Below, one piece after another: positions 16,236 to 25,536 of a DNA stretch of 64,000 bases. The translations under genes were made by a program, and so were the position numbers. The notes beneath the pieces were generated by a model. That model saw nothing but the letters and a program-made list of their open reading frames with translations, was not told the DNA's origin and made no database searches. The DNA comes from DATCYX01 sp963714425 (GTDB lineage: Bacteria > Chloroflexota > Anaerolineae > Anaerolineales > UBA4823): contig CAVQOI010000004.1 in assembly GCA_963714425.1 (NCBI GenBank), forward strand, positions 248,001-312,000, in the 5' to 3' direction. Numbering within the stretch: the stretch's first letter is position 1; every line of letters begins with the position of its first letter.

Positions 16236-18629
16236 ATGCCCATGGACACCATTCTGCAGTCGTTTTTTTCAATTTTAACGCAATCTCCCGGCAACCTTGT
16301 ATATCACCTGGTGGTTGCTTTCGCGGTAGCAGGCACCCTGCAAGCAGCTCTGATCAACTGGCGCTCAAGCCAGTTTCCGCAAGGACGCCGCATGGTCATT
16401 GGGCTTAGCCTGTTGTTGGTTATTCGCCTCGCACTCTTCGTGCTGGCTGGTCTGGCGTGGCAAGGTGTAATCAATGAACACATCCTCATCCCACCCCTGG
16501 ATCGAGCAGCCACACTTTTTGGATTGATCTTGATCTTATGGATGTGGGGCTTTCCGGAACCCTTGCGTTGGGGGGATTCCGCAGCCTGGTTATTGGCGCT
16601 TCTTGCAGCCACTGGTTTGACTCTCAACCTTGTCTGGTGGACTGGCCAGGGGAGTGCCCAATACTATAATGGCTCTTGGGCAGACAACATCGGTGAGATC
16701 GCCTGCATTGTGATCATTGTTGTGGCAATCCTGGTGCTGTTCGTCCGCAAACCGAATGGTTGGGGCTTTGGATTTGGATTGTTCGCTCTGGCGCTCGCAG
16801 GCCACATTGCGTATTTAGCGCTTGCTCGAATTGAAGGTGATTACTCGGGCCTCGTCCGTCTCTCGGAGATGACCTATTATCCTTTGCTTCTTTTCCTTCC
16901 ACAACGCTTTCCACTTCCCAAGCATCCGGCGACAAGCGCAATTCCATCCCCAGAAGTCCGTCAGGGGGGATTAGAGCCTAAAATATTGCAAGCCATCTTT
17001 GCCCTCACGGGCGAAGAAGAATCTGCTAAAGTCTGCCTACCGATTACCCAGGTGATCTCAACTTCACTACTGGCAGATTACTGCCTGATGTTAGTTGCGC
17101 CGAAAGACAGTAACGAAATTGTCTTGACGTGCGGTTACGATCTCATCCGGGAGGTTTTCCTGCCCGAGGTCACCTTCCCCACAAAATCTTTACCGCTCAT
17201 CGCTGCCTCTTTCAACCGCAACTTGCCTCTACGATTGCCAGCCAGCAGCACTTCCGAAGATTTACGCACATTAGGGCATGCTTTACATCTCGAGCGTCCA
17301 GGTCACCTACTGGGTACACCAGTAATAACTGCTGATGGCAAGCCTCTGGCAATCATCATCTTGCTTTCGCCATACTCAAGCCGAGCCTGGACCAGTGAAG
17401 ATCAGCTCTTGATCTCATCTCTGGCTTCGCCAGTGGCACAGCTCTTGCAACGCAAACAGACGTTGGAAACTCTAGAGAATGGATTAAACCAGGCGCAGCG
17501 TGAGCTGGCCTCGTCTCATACTCAGGCAGAAAAGCTGCAAGCTGAAATTGAAGAGCTGAATGCACGCCTGAAAACATGGCAGGATGCAGGCGAGGAGAAC
17601 CGGGCAAAAGCCGAATCGCTAGCCGCCCTCATCGCCAGCCAATCCGAATCCGATCGCTTACCACTCCCCGGCACTGAGCCGACACCTGAAAATATTTTTC
17701 CTGGAAAAGAGAAGCTTGCACAAGCGTTCTTGCAGCAACCTCCAGTTACCTCACCCGAGGCGGAATACATGGAGAGCGAACTTCGCATGGCTTTGGAGGA
17801 AGTTGCTCAACTGAAATCAGCCCTTGCCGACGCCGATAAGAGCGTTCTCACACTTGAGAACCAAATCGCTGGGCAAGCACCATCGGATGAGCATTATGAA
17901 GAGATTATTTCGATCGTGCAAGAAATGCGGCATCCTATGTCTTCGATCCTGGGGTATACGGACTTCCTGTTAGGCGAATCAGTCGGCATTCTGGGAGCTA
18001 TGCAGCGCAAATTCCTTGAGCGCATCAAAATACTGACTGAGCGGATAAACCGGCTGGTAAGCGAGCTCACCCGCATGACTGCCATGAAAATGAGCGGAGA
18101 AAGAATTGTCACCGAAGGTGGCGTTGATTTTTACGCCATCATTGAAGGAGCAATCTCTGAGAGCATGCTAAGGTTGCGGGAGAGAAACATCAAGCTACGT
18201 GTGAACACTCCCGAAGACTTACCGAAAGTAAATGCTGACTCAGATGCTGTCCGGCAGGTGTTGATCAACTTGATTGAAAACGCCAAAGAAGTAACCGCTG
18301 AAAACGGCGAGGTAACGCTAAGCGCCAGCCTTCAAGACAGTGATCACCATAGGTCTTATATCCTGGTTCAGATTTCAGATCAAGGAGGCGGCATCCCCGC
18401 AGAGTACATTCCCCGAGTGTTTTCCCGGTTTGATTACGCCGATGGGACACCCATCCCAGGTACAGGTGGGAAGAGCAGCCACTTATCTATGGCGAAAATT
18501 CTCGTCGATAATTTCGGCGGGCGGATATGGGTGGATAACCAGGCTGAAGCAGGAGCTACTTTCAGCATTCTTTTACCTGTAATTGAACGGGCTTTGAAAA
18601 ACGATGAACCAGGGGTTATACCAGCATGA
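16236..18629 (+). CDS. membrane sensor histidine kinase with GAF domain and long coiled coil
   Basis: Start placed at ATG 16236, behind a TATAAT, rather than 43 codons upstream; 797 residues. The first 230 residues hold six to seven membrane helices, a 7TM-type sensor. A GAF-like domain spans about 240-410, then a coiled coil (about 415-560; ETLENGLNQAQRELASSHTQAEKLQAEIEEL). The kinase core has the H box VQEMRHPMSSILGYTDFLLG, N box NLIENAKEV, and G boxes SDQGGGIP and GTGGKSSHLSMAKILV. No response regulator is next to it. Its stop overlaps the LysM protein start (ATGA), which links the sensor to cell-wall genes. Confidence 0.88.
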   Translation: MPMDTILQSFFSILTQSPGNLVYHLVVAFAVAGTLQAALINWRSSQFPQGRRMVIGLSLLLVIRLALFVLAGLAWQGVINEHILIPPLDRAATLFGLILILWMWGFPEPLRWGDSAAWLLALLAATGLTLNLVWWTGQGSAQYYNGSWADNIGEIACIVIIVVAILVLFVRKPNGWGFGFGLFALALAGHIAYLALARIEGDYSGLVRLSEMTYYPLLLFLPQRFPLPKHPATSAIPSPEVRQGGLEPKILQAIFALTGEEESAKVCLPITQVISTSLLADYCLMLVAPKDSNEIVLTCGYDLIREVFLPEVTFPTKSLPLIAASFNRNLPLRLPASSTSEDLRTLGHALHLERPGHLLGTPVITADGKPLAIIILLSPYSSRAWTSEDQLLISSLASPVAQLLQRKQTLETLENGLNQAQRELASSHTQAEKLQAEIEELNARLKTWQDAGEENRAKAESLAALIASQSESDRLPLPGTEPTPENIFPGKEKLAQAFLQQPPVTSPEAEYMESELRMALEEVAQLKSALADADKSVLTLENQIAGQAPSDEHYEEIISIVQEMRHPMSSILGYTDFLLGESVGILGAMQRKFLERIKILTERINRLVSELTRMTAMKMSGERIVTEGGVDFYAIIEGAISESMLRLRERNIKLRVNTPEDLPKVNADSDAVRQVLINLIENAKEVTAENGEVTLSASLQDSDHHRSYILVQISDQGGGIPAEYIPRVFSRFDYADGTPIPGTGGKSSHLSMAKILVDNFGGRIWVDNQAEAGATFSILLPVIERALKNDEPGVIPA

Positions 18630-19573
18630 GCAACCTTCGCCAGGTAGGGCTGGGAATTCTGGCGGCATTAGTATCAACCATCATCGTCTTTGGGAGCATA
18701 TTGCTCGCCCTGGTCGAAGGTGGGACACCCTTGGCGCTGGTGCCGACATCGATGGACACTCCACAGATTGACACTCCTGAACCAGGCGAGCCTACAGCTA
18801 CCTCTCTGCCAATCCAACCAACTGATGATTCGCCCACAACCATCTGCATGGACACACCTCCCGGTTGGATCGACTACCAGATCATGCCAGGGGAATCCCT
18901 GGCGAGCATCGCAAATGCAATCGGAATTCCCCTCGAAGCACTGCGCAGTGGTAATTGTCTAGCAGGCGATTCCTTAATCGCTGGAAGTGTGCTCTCTGTG
19001 CCGCCAAAAATCCTGGAGCCGAGTGAAGTTCCGACCCAAACACCTCCACCTCCCACTGCAACTCCTATAAAAACCAGGCTGTCTAAAAAGACAATTGCAC
19101 TCTGCAGCGGACCGCCGAAAGGTTGGAGCGAGTACAAAGTCAAGCGCGGCGATAATTTATTCCGGATTGCGCTCGCTTATGACCTCACAACTACGGAGCT
19201 GGTAGCAGCGAACTGTTTGGATACCACACTGATACGCGTTGGTCAAATCATTCATGTGCCTTGGTATAAGGCGCAGACCACCAAGCCAACCCCCACACCC
19301 CGCCCAACATTTCCGGTCCAACCGCCTGCGAGCACCGAGCCACCGACTGCGCCCCCAATCCCCCCCGCGCCAGTCGATCCACCTCAACCACCCGCGCCAC
19401 CCAGCCCCCCCTTACCTCCTCAGCCGCCTGATCCACCCTTGCCACCCGTGCCAAGTGAGCCACCAGTACAACCGGCACCAACCCAGCAGCAAATCGAGTC
19501 GCCCACGGACTTATCTACCGGTCATTTTTCCCCAGAATGTAGTAAGCTTATACAGACCCACTCTTATTTGTGA
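18626..19573 (+). CDS. membrane-anchored protein with two LysM domains and Pro-rich tail
   Basis: An N-terminal membrane helix (GLGILAALVSTIIVFGSILLALV) is followed by two LysM peptidoglycan-binding modules: residues about 85-130 (YQIMPGESLASIANAIGI...GSVLSVPP) and 170-215 (YKVKRGDNLFRIALAYDLT...GQIIHVPW), each preceded by a Cys and a PxGW motif. From residue 220 the chain is dominated by Pro (PPQPPAPPSPPLPPQPP), a rigid wall-spanning linker. No catalytic domain is seen. It is translationally coupled to the kinase upstream and 9 bases ahead of the LCP gene. Confidence 0.87.
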   Translation: MSNLRQVGLGILAALVSTIIVFGSILLALVEGGTPLALVPTSMDTPQIDTPEPGEPTATSLPIQPTDDSPTTICMDTPPGWIDYQIMPGESLASIANAIGIPLEALRSGNCLAGDSLIAGSVLSVPPKILEPSEVPTQTPPPPTATPIKTRLSKKTIALCSGPPKGWSEYKVKRGDNLFRIALAYDLTTTELVAANCLDTTLIRVGQIIHVPWYKAQTTKPTPTPRPTFPVQPPASTEPPTAPPIPPAPVDPPQPPAPPSPPLPPQPPDPPLPPVPSEPPVQPAPTQQQIESPTDLSTGHFSPECSKLIQTHSYL

Positions 19574-19582
19574 GACGACCTT

Positions 19583-20656
19583 ATGTCAAAAACAAAGCGT
19601 TCTTTAATTCTCCTTAGCTTGGTCGCCCTGTTATCTGGTTGTTTCATCCCAGGAGCCGTGGGTGTGCCAAATCCTTTACCCCAACTCGGCCCAGAAGATA
19701 CACCCCCAGCGCCACTCTTCCAGGCTCCGCCTGACGCAACCGCAACTGCTACACCTTTCCAACCCATCCCTCCCACGCCGGTATATTTACCTACAGATAT
19801 CCCCACTGCAACCCCCACGCCTACTCAGGAGTTCATCATTCCTTTGGAATCAATCCCAACAGATTTCGGACCGATTGAGGCGATCGAGGAGCCAAAGGGG
19901 ATCCGCAATGTTCTACTGCTGGGATCGGATATGCGCCCCTGGTGGGGTAAAGGTGGTTTCCGCACCGATACAATTATTTTGGCTTCCCTGAATCCAGAAG
20001 CTGGAACAGTTAGCTTGGTCTCCTTCCCCCGCGACCTGTACGTAACAATCCCGGGATATGGGCAAGACCGGATTAACACAGCCTGGGGAAAAGGAGGATT
20101 TAATAAACTAGCTTCGGTATTTGAGTATAACTTCGGGGTTCAGGTCGATAACTATGTCCTGATCGAATTCTCCAGCTTTAAACGCATTATCGATAGCTTA
20201 GGTGGGCTTGATATTCAGGTCGGTGAACGCATGATAGATTACTACCGGGGGCGACAGGTCACAATCAAGCCGGGGCTGCGTACGATGAACGCCGATATGG
20301 TTCTGTGGTACGCACGTTCACGGAAGACCAGCAACGATTTCTCTCGCAACCGCCGCCAGCAAGAAGTGCTTCAAGGTTTGATCAATAAATTATTAAGCAT
20401 GGACGCTATCTCGCGTGCTCCGGAGTACTATATGCTTTATAAAGACAGTGTAAAGACTGATCTTGACTTTTTGGATGCACTTCCGTACTTGCCCTTAGCA
20501 GCACAGTTAGGAGACGGAAAACGCGTTAAGAATTATTTCGTTGGATCTGGGAAGGTCACCCCCTTTATAACAGCGGGAGGTGCACAGGTACTGTTGCCCC
20601 AAAAGGATAAAATCCAGCGCTTGTTGCGCAAAGCACTTGAAGGCAGCGCCGAGTGA
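19583..20656 (+). CDS. LytR-CpsA-Psr (LCP) family glycopolymer ligase, lipoprotein
   Basis: Lipobox LLSGC (Cys20) and a Thr/Pro linker to about residue 95, then the LCP domain: NVLLLGSDMRPWWGKGGFRTDTIILASL, VSLVSFPRDLYVTIPGYGQDRINTAW, VDNYVLIEFSSFKRIIDSLGGLDI, and RTMNADMVLWYARSR...FSRNRRQQEVLQ. The Arg and Asp residues of the lipid pyrophosphate site are present. Family members attach glycopolymers to peptidoglycan. Most LCP proteins have a membrane helix; this one seems to be lipid-anchored instead. It follows the LysM protein. Confidence 0.92.
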   Translation: MSKTKRSLILLSLVALLSGCFIPGAVGVPNPLPQLGPEDTPPAPLFQAPPDATATATPFQPIPPTPVYLPTDIPTATPTPTQEFIIPLESIPTDFGPIEAIEEPKGIRNVLLLGSDMRPWWGKGGFRTDTIILASLNPEAGTVSLVSFPRDLYVTIPGYGQDRINTAWGKGGFNKLASVFEYNFGVQVDNYVLIEFSSFKRIIDSLGGLDIQVGERMIDYYRGRQVTIKPGLRTMNADMVLWYARSRKTSNDFSRNRRQQEVLQGLINKLLSMDAISRAPEYYMLYKDSVKTDLDFLDALPYLPLAAQLGDGKRVKNYFVGSGKVTPFITAGGAQVLLPQKDKIQRLLRKALEGSAE

Positions 20657-20714
20657 GAGTATCTGAGACGCTGTCGGCGCGAGCTCGCCAATAGCACAAA
20701 GAGAAGGATGTGAA

Positions 20715-21845
20715 GTGGCTCTCGAAGGAAAAGGTTTCTTCATTTGGCAAGTCCGCAACACTGAGAATGGCGGGGCGAACGCCATCGCAGACCTGGCTGC
20801 CCAAGCGAACTACTCTCATGTTTTGGTTAAAATCGCTGACGGAGCATATAGTTACAATGTCGACTCAAATGGCGTCGATCTGGTACCGCCGGTCGTCCAG
20901 GCACTACATGCGCGCAGCATAAAAGTATATGGGTGGCACTACGTCTATGGGGATGGACCCAACGACGAAGCCAACAAAGCCATACAGCGTATCCGCCAGA
21001 CAGGCGTGGATGGTTATGTAATCGACGCCGAAGGAGAATACAAACAACCCGGCAAAGCCAGTGCCGCCCGCACCTTCATGTCTCGCTTGCGCTCATCGTT
21101 CCCTTCGCTGCCAATCGCCCTGTGTTCCTATCGTTACCCATCCTACCACCCGCAACTTCCTTGGACAGCCTTCCTGGAGCGTTGCGACTATAACATGCCC
21201 CAGGTCTACTGGATCGGTGCGCACAACCCTGGGGACCAGTTGCGCCGCTCACTTAGCGAATTCCAGGCAATGAGCCCATTCCGGCCGCTCATTCCGGTCG
21301 GCGCGGCATTTCGGTCGGGGAGCTGGTCACCCACGACAGCAGACATTACACAATTTCTCGATACAGCCCGTGCCCTTAATCTCAGCGCAGCAAACTTCTG
21401 GGAGTGGTCCCATTGCCGCACCTACCTTCCATCAGTCTGGAACACAATTCGGGATTATCGGTGGTCGGTACAACTTCCCCCTCCCCCTCCCCCTCCACCC
21501 CCTCCACCTCCTCCAGACATCGCTGTTCAATACATCAACGCTCTCAATAGCCACAACGCGGCTCAGGTAGCAAACCTGTACACACCTACTGGTGTTCACG
21601 TCACAACTGCGCGCACAATTCAGGGGACAATTGCGATACAGAGCTGGTACCAAACCCTGTTTAACCAACTCCTGCCGAATGCCACATTCACTTTAGTCAG
21701 CTTCACAGGCACTGGCAGCTCGCGTCATTTGTCCTGGACTGCTACCTCCAGTGCAGGCAACGTCAATAACGGCAGCGATACATTTGGGATTATCGCTGAT
21801 CGTATTGCCTACCATTACTCCTCGTACACACTAACTAGACGATAA
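20715..21845 (+). CDS. TIM-barrel glycoside hydrolase-like protein with NTF2-like C-terminus
   Basis: GTG start with GAAGGA upstream; no signal peptide is apparent. Residues 1-240 look like a GH25- or GHL-type barrel: GKGFFIWQVRNTENGG, SHVLVKIADG, IKVYGWHYVYG, GVDGYVIDAEGEY (acidic residues at the strand end), YNMPQVYW and NFWEWSHCR. A run of 13 prolines then leads to a SnoaL/NTF2-like domain (about 275-376; AVQYINALNSHNAAQVANLYT, GTIAIQSWYQTLF). Likely a wall- or polysaccharide-active enzyme, though the lack of an export signal is odd. Substrate unknown. Confidence 0.7.
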   Translation: MALEGKGFFIWQVRNTENGGANAIADLAAQANYSHVLVKIADGAYSYNVDSNGVDLVPPVVQALHARSIKVYGWHYVYGDGPNDEANKAIQRIRQTGVDGYVIDAEGEYKQPGKASAARTFMSRLRSSFPSLPIALCSYRYPSYHPQLPWTAFLERCDYNMPQVYWIGAHNPGDQLRRSLSEFQAMSPFRPLIPVGAAFRSGSWSPTTADITQFLDTARALNLSAANFWEWSHCRTYLPSVWNTIRDYRWSVQLPPPPPPPPPPPPPDIAVQYINALNSHNAAQVANLYTPTGVHVTTARTIQGTIAIQSWYQTLFNQLLPNATFTLVSFTGTGSSRHLSWTATSSAGNVNNGSDTFGIIADRIAYHYSSYTLTRR

Positions 21846-21854
21846 TTTTCTGGG

Positions 21855-21887
21855 GTGCGGGAGGCACTCTCACGGTTTCTCCCGCAC
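21855..21887. terminator. hairpin between convergent genes
   Basis: 9-bp perfect stem (gtgcgggag / ctcccgcac) with a 15-base loop, between the glycosidase and the gyrA-type gene. No strong T run on either side. Confidence 0.5.
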
Positions 21888-21890
21888 ATT

Positions 21891-24641
21891 CTAACTATCG
21901 GAGGGTTTCTTGGGTTGTCTTCTGGTGCGGGAGGACGGTCTTTTTGCCTTGGAGCCAGGACCGCTTTTTGCTGGGCCTGTCGTACTGCCGGACCGCACAG
22001 ATGTTTTTGGGGTTGCCTTCCTGCGGGTTTTCTCTATCGTGTTCGCGGCTGTAGTTGGCTTCTTAGTGGCAGCTCTGCGCTTGGATGCTGGGGGACTTTT
22101 AGCACCGGTTTTTGGCTTTGCCTGAGATCTAGTAGAGGTACCTGTCTTCGGTGCTTTTTTTGTACGCCTTTTTGCAGTTGCTTTTTTGGCATCTCCCACA
22201 GCAGCAAGGGGACGGATTACATCCCAAGGGGCAGTCAAGGAGAGCACCTGGTCTCCAGGCTTGAGCTCCTGAATCGTTTTCCCTCGAGCAACGCGGGTCT
22301 GAAGAGGCGCATCATCTAGGCGTGCGATCTTCGGCGCAAGCATGCTCAGGTGTAGTGTGACTCGCAGAGTTCCTTTGCCCACCGTCATTCCCACGATCCG
22401 TGTCTTACCAGGAAGCTTCCAAGCAACCACGCCCTGCCCATATCGACCCTGTTTTGGGAATTGAGCAGCGGCAACACGCTTGGCGCTGCCATCCGAGGCG
22501 ATCATGAAAACTTCTCCGGGTTGGGGTAAGAGGTCCATGCCAGCTACTTGGTCGCCTTCTTGCAATTTAAGACCCATCACCCCCGCCGCCACCATCCCCA
22601 TGGGTCTCACATCGTCTTCGGAAAAGCGTATGGCCATGCCCATCTCTGTCACAATAATGAGATGAGACCTGCCATTACTCAGCCGCAACCAGCCCAAGCG
22701 GTCTCCTTCATTGATACGTACTAATGTAAAAGTGTTTGCAGATGGACCGGGCAGCTCGCTGACTGAAGTTTTTTTAATCATCCCTTGTTTCGTGACTGCC
22801 AGCACATAATAGTCCTCAGCGCGCTCGCCCTTAGGGGGCAGTGTGAATAGGGCTGCCAACCTGTCGCTGTCATTTAGTGCCGAAATTTTTGCGTAAGAAA
22901 GCCCCTCTGAAGGCTTATCTGTTTCGGGGACTGCCAGAACTGGAACAGCTGCCGTATCCCCAGATTCGCTGGCAATGTATAAAGTATCGCGTGTATTTAC
23001 GCGCAGCAACCAGGCTGGTGCCTCATTGCCACTCTGGCGAGGAGGTTTATCCTCTAAGGTGCGCGAGATCAACCCATCGGTGGAGACTACCAGCCAGGAG
23101 GTCTTCTCTGGTGACAGGTCCTCAATGGTGAGCATTGCACGCTTTAGCTCGCCCTCCTGGACCCTCACAATCTGCGTGCGTCTCCGGTCGCCATAGGCTT
23201 CCCTCACGGCCTGCAGCTCATCGGAAACCAGCTGGCGTATCCTCTTTGAGGAGCGTAACAATCCCTCCAATTCTTTTATCAAGCCCTGGAGCTCTTTGTA
23301 CTCTTCCTCAATTTTCTTCCGTTCCAATGCTGCTAACCGGCGCAATTGCATCTCCAATATCGCTTGCGCCTGGACTTCGCTCAATCGGTAACGACGGACG
23401 AGCCGCGCTTTTGCCGTTTCTACATCGGGTGCTTTGCGGATCAGCTCAATCACCTCGTCCAGGTTCTTCAATGCAATCCGCAGACCTTCCAAGATGTGCG
23501 CCCTCTGGCGTGCCTTCTCCAACTCATACAGGGTGCGCCGGCGGACGATCTCGAGACGGTGATCTAAATACACGCGCAAGGCTTGCTTGAGCGTGAGTAA
23601 GCGTGGTTCGCCATCCACTAAGGCGAGCATTATGAGGCTGAAAGTGCTCTGCATGGGCGTGTGTTTATACAGATCTCGCAGGACAGCCTCCGGGTCGGCA
23701 GTCTTTACCAGCTCAATAACGATGCGCATGCCTTGCCGGTCTGATTCATCCCGGAGATCGGCTAACCCCTCCACTTTATTCTCCCTCGCCAGATCGGCAA
23801 TACGCTCGATCAAAGTGGACTTATTGGTCATATACGGTAGCTCTGTGACGATAATCCGGTTGCGACCACGCTCCATCTCTTCCAAATGGGCACGTGCTTG
23901 GACTGTCATACGCCCTCGCCCCGATCCATACGCGCTCGCTAACGATCCTTCCCCATCCTCCTGGATAATCACGCCACCTGTGGGAAAATCGGGACCCTGA
24001 ACGAAGCGCATCAAGTCTTCCACGTTGATATCGTCCATCCTATCCCAGTTCCCAAGCAAGTATTTCAACGCATCGATCACCTCTGCCAGATTGTGGGGTG
24101 GAATGCTGGTAGACATCCCTACCGCGATCCCGGTCGCGCCATTCACCAGCAAGTTTGGAATAGCGGCTGGTAATACGCTAGGTTCGCTGAGACTATCATC
24201 GAAGTTAGCCTCAAAATCGACGGTTTCCTTCTGAATATCGGCAAGCATATGAATAGCTGGCGAGGTCAGTCGCGCCTCTGTATAGCGCATCGCCGCCGGC
24301 GGATCGCCATCAACAGAGCCAAAGTTGCCCTGTCCATCCACGAGCAGACAGCGCATCGAAAAATCCTGGGCCATCCGCGCCATCGCTTCGTAAACTGCCA
24401 TATCGCCATGAGGGTGATACTTACCCAACACCTCGCCGACGATACGGGCGGATTTCTTGTACGATGAATCCGGTCGCAAACCCATATCGTACATGGCATA
24501 TAATATCCGGCGATGCACCGGCTTCAGGCCATCACGAGCGTCCGGAAGGGCACGTGCAACAATCACGCTCATAGCGTAATCCAGGTATGCTTGCTGCATT
24601 TCTACATCGATGTCGATTTTACGGACCAGTCCCAGCTCCAT
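21891..24641 (-). CDS. gyrA: DNA gyrase/topoisomerase IV subunit A with a basic C-terminal tail
   Basis: Start set at ATG 24641 (GGAG 8 bases ahead), 916 residues. The breakage-reunion domain is complete: [14 protein letters not shown], the [12 protein letters not shown] helix and the catalytic Tyr120 in [11 protein letters not shown] coiled coil at about 430-500 and six-bladed C-terminal domain follow. The gyrase box is degenerate (KQGRYGQG for QRRGGKG), so gyrase against topoisomerase IV cannot be settled. From about residue 815 to the end there is a histone-H1-like Lys/Ala/Thr/Pro tail that ordinary GyrA proteins lack. No gyrB/parE is next to it. Confidence 0.9.
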   Translation of the reverse strand: MELGLVRKIDIDVEMQQAYLDYAMSVIVARALPDARDGLKPVHRRILYAMYDMGLRPDSSYKKSARIVGEVLGKYHPHGDMAVYEAMARMAQDFSMRCLLVDGQGNFGSVDGDPPAAMRYTEARLTSPAIHMLADIQKETVDFEANFDDSLSEPSVLPAAIPNLLVNGATGIAVGMSTSIPPHNLAEVIDALKYLLGNWDRMDDINVEDLMRFVQGPDFPTGGVIIQEDGEGSLASAYGSGRGRMTVQARAHLEEMERGRNRIIVTELPYMTNKSTLIERIADLARENKVEGLADLRDESDRQGMRIVIELVKTADPEAVLRDLYKHTPMQSTFSLIMLALVDGEPRLLTLKQALRVYLDHRLEIVRRRTLYELEKARQRAHILEGLRIALKNLDEVIELIRKAPDVETAKARLVRRYRLSEVQAQAILEMQLRRLAALERKKIEEEYKELQGLIKELEGLLRSSKRIRQLVSDELQAVREAYGDRRRTQIVRVQEGELKRAMLTIEDLSPEKTSWLVVSTDGLISRTLEDKPPRQSGNEAPAWLLRVNTRDTLYIASESGDTAAVPVLAVPETDKPSEGLSYAKISALNDSDRLAALFTLPPKGERAEDYYVLAVTKQGMIKKTSVSELPGPSANTFTLVRINEGDRLGWLRLSNGRSHLIIVTEMGMAIRFSEDDVRPMGMVAAGVMGLKLQEGDQVAGMDLLPQPGEVFMIASDGSAKRVAAAQFPKQGRYGQGVVAWKLPGKTRIVGMTVGKGTLRVTLHLSMLAPKIARLDDAPLQTRVARGKTIQELKPGDQVLSLTAPWDVIRPLAAVGDAKKATAKRRTKKAPKTGTSTRSQAKPKTGAKSPPASKRRAATKKPTTAANTIEKTRRKATPKTSVRSGSTTGPAKSGPGSKAKRPSSRTRRQPKKPSDS

Positions 24642-24854
24642 TTTCCATTCTCCGTTCCAAAGGTCAGGTAGCAATTGTTTCGTTCACCCAACTGACGTGC
24701 AACATGCTACCTGACGCGTTCTTAGAATGTTTGTGCGAGGGGTATCTTAAGGGATATTTTAGGAAACGTCAAGCATTCCGCTTGCTGAAACAGATCTCTT
24801 GCCACCCGTTCGGCTTTCCTGTATCATTGGCGTATTCACATCGTCGGTGTCCAG

Positions 24855-25463
24855 ATGCCCAATATTTCGTTCAATCTCCACCCTGTAACCCTCACCGGAC
24901 GGTCTGTCCAATTAATCCCACTCAGTGAGCAACATGTCCCTCAGTTGGCTGAGGCTGGCATGGATGAATCAATCTGGCGCTATATGCTTTATGGTTTTGT
25001 AAATAGTGATGAGAAAATGCGCCATTGGGTACAAGATATTCTTAACCGGCAGGCATCTGGCACCGATCTGGCCTTCTCCGTCCTCCATCTGGAAAGCGGT
25101 AGGATCATCGGCGCGACACGCTATTTGGATATACATCCAGAGCAACGCGGCCTGGAAATCGGGGGTACATGGTACGCCACCGCCCACCAGCGTACAGCTG
25201 TAAACACGGAATCCAAGTATCTTTTATTGAAGTACGCATTCGAGACATTGGGCTGTATTCGGGTGCAATTTAAAACGGACCTACGGAACGAACGCTCTCA
25301 ACGTGCTTTGGAACGGCTTGGCGCAGTCCAAGAAGGCATATTGCGCAACCACATGATCCTTGAGGATGGTACCTACCGCCATTCAGTATTCTACAGCATC
25401 CTGGATATCGAGTGGCCAGAAGTCAAAGAGCGATTGTCCAAAAAGCTTGGATATGGGTTTTAA
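24855..25463 (+). CDS. GNAT-family N-acetyltransferase (RimJ/RimL-like)
   Basis: 202 residues with the GNAT fold of the RimJ/RimL type: LTGRSVQLIPLSEQHVPQLAEAG, IIGATRYLDIHPEQRGLEIGGTWY, then HQRTAVNTESKYLLLKYAFETLG (acetyl-CoA loop) and VQFKTDLRNERSQRALERLGAVQEG. Relatives acetylate ribosomal protein N-termini or small molecules; the substrate is not readable. Single gene between two minus-strand genes. Confidence 0.9.
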   Translation: MPNISFNLHPVTLTGRSVQLIPLSEQHVPQLAEAGMDESIWRYMLYGFVNSDEKMRHWVQDILNRQASGTDLAFSVLHLESGRIIGATRYLDIHPEQRGLEIGGTWYATAHQRTAVNTESKYLLLKYAFETLGCIRVQFKTDLRNERSQRALERLGAVQEGILRNHMILEDGTYRHSVFYSILDIEWPEVKERLSKKLGYGF

Positions 25464-25470
25464 ACGAATG

Positions 25471-25508
25471 AGGGTTTGTTGGCTCAAACCTTTGAGCCAA
25501 CAAACCCT
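25471..25508. terminator. perfect 18-bp hairpin between convergent genes
   Basis: agggtttgttggctcaaa at 25471-25488 and its exact complement at 25491-25508, with a 2-base centre (so a short loop after fraying). It lies between the acetyltransferase and rpoC stops and most likely ends both transcripts, although neither side has a long T run. Confidence 0.7.
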
Positions 25509-25536
25509 ACAATCTTCAATCGCTGGGTTCGATTAA

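Noticed and set aside
21475..21515. C-rich tandem repeat as a microsatellite or recombination site
   Set aside because: It encodes the polyproline linker of the glycosidase-like protein in frame.
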